Positions 26,048 to 33,206 of a stretch of DNA of 64,000 nucleotides are shown in pieces. This stretch comes from CAUZWH01 sp965247665. Lineage in GTDB: Bacteria; Pseudomonadota; Alphaproteobacteria; SHVV01. Made by a program: the position numbers and the translations under genes. The stretch's first letter is position 1, and the number at the start of each line of letters is the position of its first letter. The notes beneath the pieces were generated by a model, which was not told the DNA's origin, made no database searches, and saw nothing but the letters and a program-made list of their open reading frames with translations. The stretch covers positions 62,001-126,000 of the forward strand of contig CBDFHH010000004.1 in NCBI GenBank assembly GCA_965247665.1. Reading direction: 5' to 3'.

Positions 26048-27298
26048 TTGCATGACCTGGCTCTACATTCCGCCGCGGGCGTTGACGCCGGCGGCGGGCC
26101 GGATCTGTTCGGCCTATCGCTCTGCGCCGGCGCCGGCGGCCTCGACTTGGGACTTGCGCTGGCCGAGCCCGGATACCGTGCTGTGGGTTACGTCGAGCGG
26201 GACGCCTTCGCCGCGGCCGTCCTCGTGGCGCGGATGGAGGACCAGACCCTGGATCAGGCGCCTGTCTGGGACGACCTTACCGGCTTCGACGGCCGGCCGT
26301 GGCGCGGCGCGGTGGATCTCGTCTCTGCGGGCTATCCGTGCCAGCCGTTCAGCGTCGCCGGCAAGCGCAAGGGAACGGACGATCCGCGCCACCTCTGGCC
26401 GCACGTCGCCCGGGTCATCTCAGAATGCGGACCTGTTTGGGTGTTCCTCGAGAACGTCCCCAATCATCTCAACCTCGGTTATCGCGAGGTCCGGGGCGAG
26501 CTGGAAGGCCTGGGCTACGGCGTTACGGAAGGATTGTTCACGGCGGCTGAAGTCGGTGCGCCGCACCGCAGGCAGCGCCTGTTCGTCCTGGCCCACGCCG
26601 AGGTCCTGCTCGGGCAAACGATCGAGCGGCGGCAACCGGCACGACCTGATGCAGGCGTGGCGGACGCCGACCGACGACAGCCGCCGGGGCGGCGCGCAGA
26701 CCCCGGAGAAGCGGCTGGCCGGGAACCACACAGTCAACCTCGCCGATCAGGCGCTGGGCTGGCCGACGCCGAAGGCGAGCGACGGCAGCAAACCGAGCGC
26801 GGGCAAGCGGCGGAATGCCGACCTCGACCATCGGGCGCGGCTGTGGCCGACACCGAACGTTCCGAACGGCGGCCGGGTCAACCCGCCGGGCACGTCCGCG
26901 ACCGGACAGGCGCCGGACGGAAGCAAGAAACAGATCGGTCTCGACGAGGTCGCGCAAACCAGCACGCAACGCTGGATGACGCCGACGGCACGGGATCACA
27001 AGGACGGAGCGACGACGCTTGCCAACACTCCGGTGAACGGCCTGCTTGGCCGCCAGGTCCTGAAGACCGGGACGGCTGGGAGCGATTCCTCCGCTGCGCG
27101 CCGGACCTTGAACCCGCTGTTCGTCGAGACTCTGATGGGCTGGCCCACCGGGTGGACCGGCTTCGGCTCTGCGGCAACGGCGTGGTCCCATTGGTTGCCG
27201 CGCATGCGTGGCGAACTCTCAATAAACCGCCCTGGCTTTCCCGGAGGCAGTTTCGTTTGAGTCATGCAGCCATATCGCGGTTCTGGCTGGCGGCTTAG
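26048..27298 (+). CDS. DNA (cytosine-5) methyltransferase
   Basis: A 416-residue C5 methyltransferase. Motif I is GLSLCAGAGGLDLGL, motif IV AGYPCQPFS with catalytic Cys98, motif VI ENVP (135-138), motif VIII GAPHRRQRLF, and motifs IX/X end with RLCGNGVVPLVAAHAW. The start is TTG 26048; no ATG lies before motif I. Between about 26580 and 27180 a second frame is also open and encodes methyltransferase-like segments (GWPTPKASDG, MTPTARDHKDG, LNPLFVETLMGWP), so part of the gene is readable in two frames. The last about 24 codons are supplied by the inserted repeat element at 27225, so the natural C-terminus has been replaced. It would protect phage DNA from restriction, or pair with the nuclease gene downstream. 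Confidence 0.85.
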   Translation: MHDLALHSAAGVDAGGGPDLFGLSLCAGAGGLDLGLALAEPGYRAVGYVERDAFAAAVLVARMEDQTLDQAPVWDDLTGFDGRPWRGAVDLVSAGYPCQPFSVAGKRKGTDDPRHLWPHVARVISECGPVWVFLENVPNHLNLGYREVRGELEGLGYGVTEGLFTAAEVGAPHRRQRLFVLAHAEVLLGQTIERRQPARPDAGVADADRRQPPGRRADPGEAAGREPHSQPRRSGAGLADAEGERRQQTERGQAAECRPRPSGAAVADTERSERRPGQPAGHVRDRTGAGRKQETDRSRRGRANQHATLDDADGTGSQGRSDDACQHSGERPAWPPGPEDRDGWERFLRCAPDLEPAVRRDSDGLAHRVDRLRLCGNGVVPLVAAHAWRTLNKPPWLSRRQFRLSHAAISRFWLAA

Positions 27299-27354
27299 TG
27301 ATTTTCTTCGGCCTCTGCTCATAAGATGGAGCCTCCGAGAAAGCCGGGGCGGTT
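27225..27354 (+). mobile_element. MITE-like element, copy 1 (130 bp, 24-bp terminal inverted repeats)
   Basis: The element starts AACCGCCCTGGCTTTCCC and ends with the near reverse complement (…AAAGCCGGGGCGGTT); the 24-bp ends match at all but a few positions. A second copy of the same length, about 95% identical by eye, lies at 28448. CAAT occurs just outside both ends (27220-27223 and 27355-27358), a possible target duplication. It encodes no protein of its own and has landed in the 3' end of the methyltransferase gene. Confidence 0.8.
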
Positions 27355-27421
27355 CAATCCTTCATGAAGTCCCCGGACGGACACTCAGGAATTTACCCAC
27401 GCCAGCTGTCCGCTCTCACAG

Positions 27422-28381
27422 TTACTGTTCGCAATGGCTTATTTTTTGTCCCTTCCACTCGCCATCGACTTCCCGAAATAGCCACTCTTCTCCAAGTTTT
27501 ATAAAACCTTCAGGCCATGCCATTTCACAGGAGAGATTTGGGAATAGCGCGAAGTCATCACCGAGACGTTGAGGAAGATTGACCATGTCCGAAGACGATC
27601 CGAGCACCGCGGCGATGTGCGACATGCTGCGGTCAATGAACGGGCGGACACAGATCTTTGCGCCAGATTCCTTTGAGATTGAAGTTAGTTGTCCGTGATG
27701 AGAATTGACTTCGTTCGTGTCGATGTTCCATTTAGTGATAACGTTTCCGACGCCGTAGAGTGCTCTCCTCATGAGAGGTTCCATATGGTGCCACCCATGG
27801 GGAAGATCATGTACGTTTATGGCCACGGCAAGCACATCGTCTTGGCTCACAATTCCTTTCTTGAGATATTCTCTGTATTGCTTGTATTTATCCCGAAGAG
27901 ATGCTCGTAACCGCAACACCATCTGATCTTCAGGTAACCGCAACGCCATCTGATCTTCAGGTAGGTGCGTTGCAACTGGTTTCTTACCCTCCTTTGGATA
28001 CAGCGGTAGCGAGTCTGGTTTACCTTCCTTACCTGCCGTAGCACATACAGCTTCGATCCATATTTTTTTATCTCCTTTTGTGATCATTACATCAGGGCCT
28101 CCTTTTTTCTTCGACTTCGGACGTTCAACAATCAGCCCTGCTCTCTTTAACGAGACAGCGAGATACATCTCGAACCAACGCTGATGCGTCCGCGACGGAA
28201 ACTCGTCAAGAAAATGATCGTCAGCCAGACACGAAAAGTCGTTCCATAAGTCCTCGCAATGCTCACGTCCAGCTTGAGTATCACTATTTTTTGCGTTCCA
28301 TAGGTTCGTGTACGTCAGACACGCTGCTTCTGGGCTTTTGGAGAACAGCGTCCTATCTTTCATACCGATTCTCTCTCTCAT
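27422..28381 (-). CDS. Putative PD-(D/E)XK-type nuclease in an AT-richer insert
   Basis: A 319-residue protein, convergent with the C5 methyltransferase and lying between two MITE-like copies. The segment KKKGGPDVMITKGDKKIWIEAVCAT has the GPD...(I)EA pattern seen in diverged restriction-endonuclease-like folds, with Val where the usual Lys stands. An N-terminal region is helical (HQRWFEMYLAVSLKRAGL). The C-terminal half is unclassified. Base composition is visibly AT-richer than all neighbours, so it is recently acquired. I chose ATG 28381 (or 28363, which has a GAGAGAGA stretch upstream) because the longer frame would start inside the repeat element. A restriction partner of the methyltransferase is possible but unproven. 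It contains a 27-bp tandem duplication. Confidence 0.7.
   Translation of the reverse strand: MRERIGMKDRTLFSKSPEAACLTYTNLWNAKNSDTQAGREHCEDLWNDFSCLADDHFLDEFPSRTHQRWFEMYLAVSLKRAGLIVERPKSKKKGGPDVMITKGDKKIWIEAVCATAGKEGKPDSLPLYPKEGKKPVATHLPEDQMALRLPEDQMVLRLRASLRDKYKQYREYLKKGIVSQDDVLAVAINVHDLPHGWHHMEPLMRRALYGVGNVITKWNIDTNEVNSHHGQLTSISKESGAKICVRPFIDRSMSHIAAVLGSSSDMVNLPQRLGDDFALFPNLSCEMAWPEGFIKLGEEWLFREVDGEWKGQKISHCEQ
27907..27960 (-). repeat. In-frame 27-bp tandem duplication
   Basis: Two 27-base units (27907-27933 and 27934-27960) differ at one base. They encode LPEDQMVLR and LPEDQMALR side by side in the putative nuclease, so the duplication is recent and keeps the frame. Confidence 0.85.
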
Positions 28382-28447
28382 ACACCGTGATTTGACCGAG
28401 GATGATATCGACACCCATCTCTGTTTCTTCCCCGCGAGATTACTGAA

Positions 28448-28577
28448 CCGCCCCGGCTTTCCCGGAGGCAGTTTCGTTTGAGTCATGCAGCCATATCGCG
28501 GTTCTGGCTGGCGGCATAGTGATTTTCTTCGGCCTCTGCTCACAAGATGGTGCTTCCGGGAAAGCCGGGGCGGTTCA
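28448..28577 (+). mobile_element. MITE-like element, copy 2 (130 bp)
   Basis: Same length and orientation as the copy at 27225, with ends AACCGCCCCGG and CCGGGGCGGTT. About seven differences were counted by eye. The two copies enclose about 1.09 kb of AT-richer DNA with the putative nuclease gene. I see no clear target duplication around this copy. Confidence 0.8.
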
Positions 28578-28683
28578 CAAGGCTCGGTTCGACGGCGAGT
28601 GCGAGCAATGAGTTGTCAGCCTTGTTCAGTTATGGTGGTGTGGCAACCTGACCGTCAAAAGGAAATGGAGAGAAAAGCCAATA

Positions 28684-29151
28684 ATGCAACGATTAGCATT
28701 GGCCATTGCTGCTGTCGGTGCGCTGAGCATTGCCGCGTGTGCAGTGCCACCGCCTCCAATTTCGTCTGGAGCCCCAAACATTACCGCAACTGAAGCCGCG
28801 GCCAATCGAGCCAGAACATTTCAGGTCGGTATGGATGCCGTAGCGGCTTACAAAGCCACAGCCATATGTGGCGGGGCCGGTCGCGCCGCCGTCGTCGCGT
28901 CGCTTGATGTGCTTGAAGATCGGCTTAGGACGTTCATGAAGTTTGAAGTCACCGCTGACCACGCGCGCGAGACGCGTGGCTACCACACATCACTAGCATT
29001 CGCGTTTGGCGAAGCTGCGCTGGCAAAGAGGTGTCTGGATGATGCTGACGAGACCTATCGAGGCTTGGTGACGCTGTACGTTGGCAGCAACTACTCAGGT
29101 ATCCGGGACCGCGCCCGGGTCGGCATCGCCGACGTTAGGACGCTCCGCTAG
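28684..29151 (+). CDS. Small predicted lipoprotein
   Basis: A 155-residue protein with a type II signal peptide: MQRLALAIAAVGALSIAAC, lipobox ending at Cys19. The mature part is helical (NRARTFQVGMDAVAAYKATA, LAFAFGEAALAKRCLDDADETYRGL). ATG 28684 has GGAGAG upstream. Base composition is less GC-rich than the surrounding phage genes, so this may be a moron gene or part of the same inserted segment. Function unknown; phage-borne lipoproteins often alter the host surface. Confidence 0.75.
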   Translation: MQRLALAIAAVGALSIAACAVPPPPISSGAPNITATEAAANRARTFQVGMDAVAAYKATAICGGAGRAAVVASLDVLEDRLRTFMKFEVTADHARETRGYHTSLAFAFGEAALAKRCLDDADETYRGLVTLYVGSNYSGIRDRARVGIADVRTLR

Positions 29152-29233
29152 GCAGTTTCTGGGTCCTTCCTGCCGCCAAACGCAAGTGGGCGGGCTTAGC
29201 GCGAAATCGCGCCAGCGACAGGGGCAAAAACTG

Positions 29234-29584
29234 GGTTACCACTGGGTTACCACCGGTTACCACCTGCGGCCGGCGGAGAAAACCACGCTGTTACAAAGGC
29301 TTAGCGACGGATCGGGGTGGTAACCTGGGTGGTAACCGAGGTTACCACCGGCCGCCGGCCAGTGCTCCGGCCGAACGTAATAACGGCGCAATATCAATGA
29401 TTTACGGACCGAGAAGGGGTGGTAACCTGGGTGGTAACCCAAGTGGTAACCACGGCTCGCCGGTTACCACTCCGTCGGAGCCGGAATACGACGTGATTGC
29501 AAAGACTTAGCGTAATATTGGGGTGGTAACCTGGGTGGTAACCACCTGGTAACCAAGACCGCTTGGTTACCACCCTTGGTTACC
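29234..29584 (+). repeat. Iteron-like array 2: 15 GGTTACC/GGTAACC motifs
   Basis: GGTTACC occurs at 29234, 29245, 29255, 29340, 29462, 29565 and 29578; its reverse complement GGTAACC at 29319, 29331, 29421, 29433, 29445, 29525, 29537 and 29548. Within clusters the step is 10-13 bp, about one helical turn. A larger unit of 102-104 bp repeats three times (clusters beginning 29319, 29421, 29525), each preceded by an AT-rich spacer resembling CAAAGACTTAGCG. The region holds no gene. The arrangement suggests cooperative binding of a protein along one DNA face, as at an origin or operator cluster. Confidence 0.88.
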
Positions 29585-29662
29585 ACCGTTGACCTTGCGT
29601 CAGATCGGCGTCATCGGCACCGGCCGGCGCGGTGCGCCGCCCACCAACAAGACATGGACATC

Positions 29663-29698
29663 GGCCGTCCCGTCCTCCCAGGGCGCGGGCGGCCTTTT
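29663..29698 (+). terminator. Hairpin with T-run before the methyltransferase gene
   Basis: GGCCGTCCCG pairs with CGGGCGGCC (one bulged base), then TTTT. It resembles in form the hairpins at 25760 and 25995 and lies just before the truncated gene start at 29714. Confidence 0.5.
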
Positions 29699-29713
29699 CG
29701 TGATGGGAGACCC

Positions 29714-29767
29714 ATGACCCAGCACCCGCCAATCATGCATGTGATCTCGCTCGGCGCCGGCCCATGA
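29714..29767 (+). pseudogene. Remnant of a phage PAPS-reductase-like gene (first 16 codons)
   Basis: MTQHPPIMHVISLGAGP is followed at once by a stop that overlaps the next ATG. The segment HVISLGAG is the start of the PP-loop (usually followed by V-Q-S-S) in phage phosphoadenosine phosphosulfate reductase-like proteins, which normally have 200 or more residues. A deletion after the PP-loop appears to have joined this start to the methyltransferase gene. It might still act as a leader peptide coupling translation. Confidence 0.55.
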
Positions 29768-30990
29768 GCGTCCGCATCCTCATCGGCGAGTGCCGCGAGC
29801 GGCTGCGCGAGCTGCCGGAGGGCTCGCTCCACTGCGCGGTCACGAGCCCGCCCTACTACTCGCTCCGCGACTACCGCGTCCCGCCCTCGGTCTGGGGCGG
29901 CGATCCGGCCTGCGATCACCAGTGGGGCGAATGGCGGGAGGCGCATGACGAGCGCGAGACGACGGTTGCCGGCAAGAGCCGGACCACGGACCGCTGCTAC
30001 GGAGCCCCGTCCCGCCGCTTCAACGGCAACCATCAGAAGCACGCGGCCGGCGCCTGGTGCGGCAGGTGCGGCGCCTGGCTCGGCTGTCTCGGGCTCGAGC
30101 CCGATCCCGACCTCTACGTCGCCCACCTGGTCGAGGTGTTCCGGGAGGTGCGCCGGGTGCTCCGGGACGACGGCACCGTGTGGCTCAACCTCGGCGATTG
30201 TTACGCGGGCTCGTGGGGCAACTATGGGGCGCGGGAAGGCCGCCAGCGATCGCGTACCTCCGAACGCCTGCCCCGGCGAGCCTACGAAGGGGACGGCGGC
30301 TGGAGCGGCCGCCCGCCCGGCGCCACCGTTCCCGGCCTGAAGCCCAAGGACCTGATCATGGTCCCCTCGCGCGCGGCGCTGGCGCTTCAGGCAGACGGCT
30401 GGTGGGTGCGCTCGCGGATCGTCTGGGCCAAGGGGGCGAGCTTCGGTCCGTGGTCCGGCAACCCAATGCCCGAGAGCGTGCGCGACCGGCCGAGCATGGC
30501 CTATGAGGAGGTGCTGCTGCTGGCCAGGAGCACGCGCTACGTCTACGACCGCGCCCCGGCCAGCGAGCCGTGCACGAGCGGCCCTTCGGACCGGCGCAAG
30601 ATGCGCGAGGCCCGGGACCGCATCGGCGGCAAGCACAAGGACCTCGTCGATCCGCTCTCCAAGGCCAACGCCGCTTCGCGCATCGGCCGCAAGCGCGCGG
30701 TCGGGAATCCCGAGCGGCGCAACCTGAGGAACGTCTGGACGATTGCGACCCAGCCCTTCGCGCAAGCCCACTTCGCCACCATGGCGCCGCGGCTCGCCGA
30801 GATGTGCATCGCGGCGGGCTGTCCCGAGGGCGGCACCGTGCTCGATCCCTTCGCCGGCGCCGGAACCACCGGGTTGGCGGCGCGCCGTCTCAGCCGGAAC
30901 GCCGTGCTCGTCGAACTCAACCCGGACTACGCCGACATCGCCCGCGAGAGGCTCGCGCGCGAAGGCGAGATCATCGCCGAGGCCGCCTGA
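29764..30990 (+). CDS. DNA amino-methyltransferase (SPPYY type)
   Basis: A 408-residue methyltransferase of the beta class. Catalytic motif IV VTSPPYYSLRDYR is near the N-terminus, and the SAM-binding motif FAGAGTTGLAARRL is near the C-terminus. A Cys/His cluster in between (PACDHQW, WCGRCGAWLGC) may bind zinc. The order IV then I and the SPPY motif suit N4-cytosine or N6-adenine methylation. It overlaps the next methyltransferase gene by one base, so the two are translationally coupled. Confidence 0.88.
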   Translation: MSVRILIGECRERLRELPEGSLHCAVTSPPYYSLRDYRVPPSVWGGDPACDHQWGEWREAHDERETTVAGKSRTTDRCYGAPSRRFNGNHQKHAAGAWCGRCGAWLGCLGLEPDPDLYVAHLVEVFREVRRVLRDDGTVWLNLGDCYAGSWGNYGAREGRQRSRTSERLPRRAYEGDGGWSGRPPGATVPGLKPKDLIMVPSRAALALQADGWWVRSRIVWAKGASFGPWSGNPMPESVRDRPSMAYEEVLLLARSTRYVYDRAPASEPCTSGPSDRRKMREARDRIGGKHKDLVDPLSKANAASRIGRKRAVGNPERRNLRNVWTIATQPFAQAHFATMAPRLAEMCIAAGCPEGGTVLDPFAGAGTTGLAARRLSRNAVLVELNPDYADIARERLAREGEIIAEAA

Positions 30991-32252
30991 TGGAATTCAC
31001 GATCGAGCAGTGGCCGCTCGACCGGCTGCTGCCCTACGCCGCGAACGCACGCACGCATTCCGACGACCAGGTGGCGCAGATCGCGGGCTCGATCGCCGCC
31101 TTCGGCTTCAACGTGCCCTGCCTGGTGGACGAGGCCGGCGTGCTGATCGCCGGCCACGGCCGGCTGTTGGCCGCCCGGCAGCTGGAACTGGAGACCGTGC
31201 CGGTGATCCGGCTCGAGCATCTGACCGAGGCGCAGGCGCGGGCCTTCCGCATCGCCGACAACCGGATCGCCGAGAACGCCGGCTGGGACGAGGACCTGCT
31301 GCGCGTGGAGCTTGAGCAGCTGCGCGAGGCGGAGTTCGATCTCGACCTCACCGGCTTCGAGCTCGACGAGATCGATCGCCTGCTGCAGGCAGACGGCTCC
31401 GCCGGCAATACCGAAGACGACGAAGCGCCGGAGGCCCCGGACAACCCGGTCACCCGGTCCAGCGATCTCTGGCGGCTGGGCGGACACCGCCTGCTGTGCG
31501 GCGACGCCACTGTGCTCGGCGATGTCGAGCGGGCGCTGGACGGCGGGCTCGTGGACCTGTGTTTTACCGATCCGCCCTACAACGTCGATTACGGCAACAG
31601 CGCCAAGGACCGGATGCGCGGCAAGAAGCGCCGGATCCGCAACGACAATCTCGGCGCCGACTTCGAGCGCTTCCTCGGCGCGGCCTGCACCAACCTGCTC
31701 GCCGTCACCAAGGGCGCCACCTACATCTGCATGTCGTCCTCGGAACTGCCGACGCTGCAGCGCGCGTTCCGCGAGGCGGGCGGGCACTGGTCGACCTTCG
31801 TGATCTGGGCCAAGAACACCTTCACCCTGGGCCGCGCCGACTACCAGCGCCAGTACGAGCCGATCCTCTACGGCTGGAAGGAGGGCACCGACCACTACTG
31901 GTGCGGCGCCCGGGATCAGGGCGACGTCTGGTTCGTCGACAAGCCGGCGCGCAACGATCTCCACCCGACCATGAAGCCGGTGGCCTTGGTCGAACGCGCG
32001 CTCCGCAACTCATCGAAGAGCCGCGACGTGGTGCTCGATCCCTTCGCCGGCTCGGGCTCGACGCTGATCGGCTGTGAGAAGACCGGACGCGCGGCACGAC
32101 TGGTGGAACTCGATCCCGGCTATTGCGACGTCATCGTGAAACGCTGGCAGGAGTGGACCGGCAAGGCCGCGTGCCTCGACGGCGAGGGCGGATCGTTCGA
32201 ACAGGTGAGCGCGGAGCGGCGCGGCGGCGATCAAGAGAGCGCGGCACGATGA
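30990..32252 (+). CDS. ParB-like/DNA methyltransferase fusion (second copy type)
   Basis: A 420-residue protein. Residues 1-90 form a ParB-like domain (RTHSDDQVAQIAGSIAAFGF, LIAGHGRLLAARQL); residues about 155-405 a methyltransferase with DPPYNVDYG and DPFAGSGSTLIGCE. It differs from the fusion at 18355 in both halves and is not a recent duplicate. Enzymes of this type are typical of prophages, where they modify adenine or cytosine. The C-terminus overlaps the MerR-like gene by 4 bp. Confidence 0.88.
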   Translation: MEFTIEQWPLDRLLPYAANARTHSDDQVAQIAGSIAAFGFNVPCLVDEAGVLIAGHGRLLAARQLELETVPVIRLEHLTEAQARAFRIADNRIAENAGWDEDLLRVELEQLREAEFDLDLTGFELDEIDRLLQADGSAGNTEDDEAPEAPDNPVTRSSDLWRLGGHRLLCGDATVLGDVERALDGGLVDLCFTDPPYNVDYGNSAKDRMRGKKRRIRNDNLGADFERFLGAACTNLLAVTKGATYICMSSSELPTLQRAFREAGGHWSTFVIWAKNTFTLGRADYQRQYEPILYGWKEGTDHYWCGARDQGDVWFVDKPARNDLHPTMKPVALVERALRNSSKSRDVVLDPFAGSGSTLIGCEKTGRAARLVELDPGYCDVIVKRWQEWTGKAACLDGEGGSFEQVSAERRGGDQESAAR

Positions 32253-32698
32253 CCACCTGGACCATCCACGAAGTGGCCGCCGCGTGCGGTCTCACGGAGC
32301 ACGAGATCCACAAGTGGAATTCACGGGGCCTGTACCGGCCCAGCGAGGCCACGCGGAGAGGCCGGTATCGCCGGTATGATTGGCGCGACCTCGCTTGCCT
32401 GGCAGTGTTCGCCGAGCTTCGTGTATTCGATCTGCCGCTCGAGGTCATAGGGCCACTGGTCACTGGGCTTCGCGACCATCTCTCGTTGAGCGAGGAATTC
32501 GGCGGGCATTCCGGTGTCTATCTCATCGAAGCGCACGGCGGCGACGGCCGAACACCCGGAAGCATCCTGGGGCCGCTCAATCGCACCGGCCTGGCCGGCG
32601 TCCTGGACCGTGAACCGCGATCGCTCATCGTGGTCGACACCGCCAAGGTCTATCGGGACGCGCTGGCGCGGATGTCCGGTTTGAAGAGAACGCCATGA
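32249..32698 (+). CDS. MerR-like transcription regulator
   Basis: A 149-residue protein with an N-terminal winged HTH: TIHEVAAACGLTEHEIHKWNSRGLYRPSE and RYRRYDWRDLACLAVFAEL. The C-terminal part (GVYLIEAHGGDGRTPGSILG, SLIVVDTAKVYRDAL) is unlike metal-binding MerR tails and may be an oligomerisation domain. It could govern the methyltransferase genes or the array-2 region upstream; this is a guess from position. Confidence 0.78.
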   Translation: MTTWTIHEVAAACGLTEHEIHKWNSRGLYRPSEATRRGRYRRYDWRDLACLAVFAELRVFDLPLEVIGPLVTGLRDHLSLSEEFGGHSGVYLIEAHGGDGRTPGSILGPLNRTGLAGVLDREPRSLIVVDTAKVYRDALARMSGLKRTP

Positions 32699-32925
32699 AG
32701 CAGTCGCGGACCATGTCGCTGGTCGAGGCGGTGACCAACGTCGTTGTCGGCTACGCGATCGCCGTGGTGGTGCAGCTCGTGGTCTTTCCGCTCTTCGGAT
32801 TGGTCGTGTCGCTCGCCGGCAATCTGCTGATCGGCGGGATCTTTACGGCGGTCTCGATCGCACGCGCGTTCGCGCTCAGGCGCCTGTTCGAGGCGATCCG
32901 CGTGCGTGGCGGCATCCGAACGTGA
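32695..32925 (+). CDS. DUF7220-like small membrane protein
   Basis: A 76-residue protein with two membrane helices: VTNVVVGYAIAVVVQLVVFP and LFGLVVSLAGNLLIGGIFTA. It resembles the DUF7220 family of phage proteins with the pattern M-S-L-x-E-A-x-x-N-V-x-V-G-Y. Its role is unknown; exclusion or membrane remodelling is possible. It starts 4 bp before the regulator stop and ends before a hairpin. Confidence 0.75.
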   Translation: MKQSRTMSLVEAVTNVVVGYAIAVVVQLVVFPLFGLVVSLAGNLLIGGIFTAVSIARAFALRRLFEAIRVRGGIRT

Positions 32926-32927
32926 CA

Positions 32928-32951
32928 CCGCCGCCCCACGAGGGACGGCGG
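32928..32951. terminator. Possible bidirectional terminator between convergent genes
   Basis: CCGCCG(C)CCC pairs with GGG(A)CGGCGG around ACGA, with one mismatch. It lies between the ends of the convergent genes at 32695 and 32972. No T-run follows, so termination is uncertain. Confidence 0.35.
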
Positions 32952-32971
32952 CATCGGTCTTGGGATCGGCC

Positions 32972-33193
32972 TCAGTTGTTCGGCCGGCCGGCGTAAACGT
33001 GGAGCGCCCGCACGATGGCGTCGTCGTCGGTCTCACCCGGCAGACGAGCGCCCTCAATGCGTTCGTAGGTGTCGTCCGCGAGCTCGATGAGCCAATCGCC
33101 GTCCGTCAGCCGCCGGCCCGTCCCGCGATAAGGCAGGACGGCGGCTTCGGCGATAGCGCGATGGGTCGCGTCGCTGATCCTGATGGTTTTCAT
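32972..33193 (-). CDS. Ribbon-helix-helix-like small protein
   Basis: A 73-residue protein beginning MKTIRISDATHRAIAEAAV, the sequence form of a ribbon-helix-helix or antitoxin-like DNA binder, followed by RLTDGDWLIELADDTYERI. ATG 33193 has GGAG at 7 bp and is preferred over an upstream in-frame codon. It is the last gene of a leftward four-gene set. No partner toxin is recognised. Confidence 0.65.
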   Translation of the reverse strand: MKTIRISDATHRAIAEAAVLPYRGTGRRLTDGDWLIELADDTYERIEGARLPGETDDDAIVRALHVYAGRPNN

Positions 33194-33206
33194 CGGCCCG
33201 CTCCGA

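Noticed and set aside
26040..27260. Second frame over the C5 methyltransferase as a separate gene
   Set aside because: It has no credible start with a ribosome binding site and lacks catalytic motifs I-VIII; it is reported only as an observation on the variable region.
28382..28543. Longer start for the nuclease-like gene (373 codons)
   Set aside because: The extra codons come from the inserted 130-bp element, and the same peptide appears at the other copy where no gene follows.
27225..28577. Integron attC sites
   Set aside because: The ends do not give the RYYYAAC and GTTRRRY core sites, there is no integron integrase, and the symmetric 24-bp inverted ends fit a MITE-like element better.
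23327..29584. CRISPR arrays
   Set aside because: The repeated units are only 6-7 bp, occur in both orientations and lack equal-length unique spacers; no cas genes are present.
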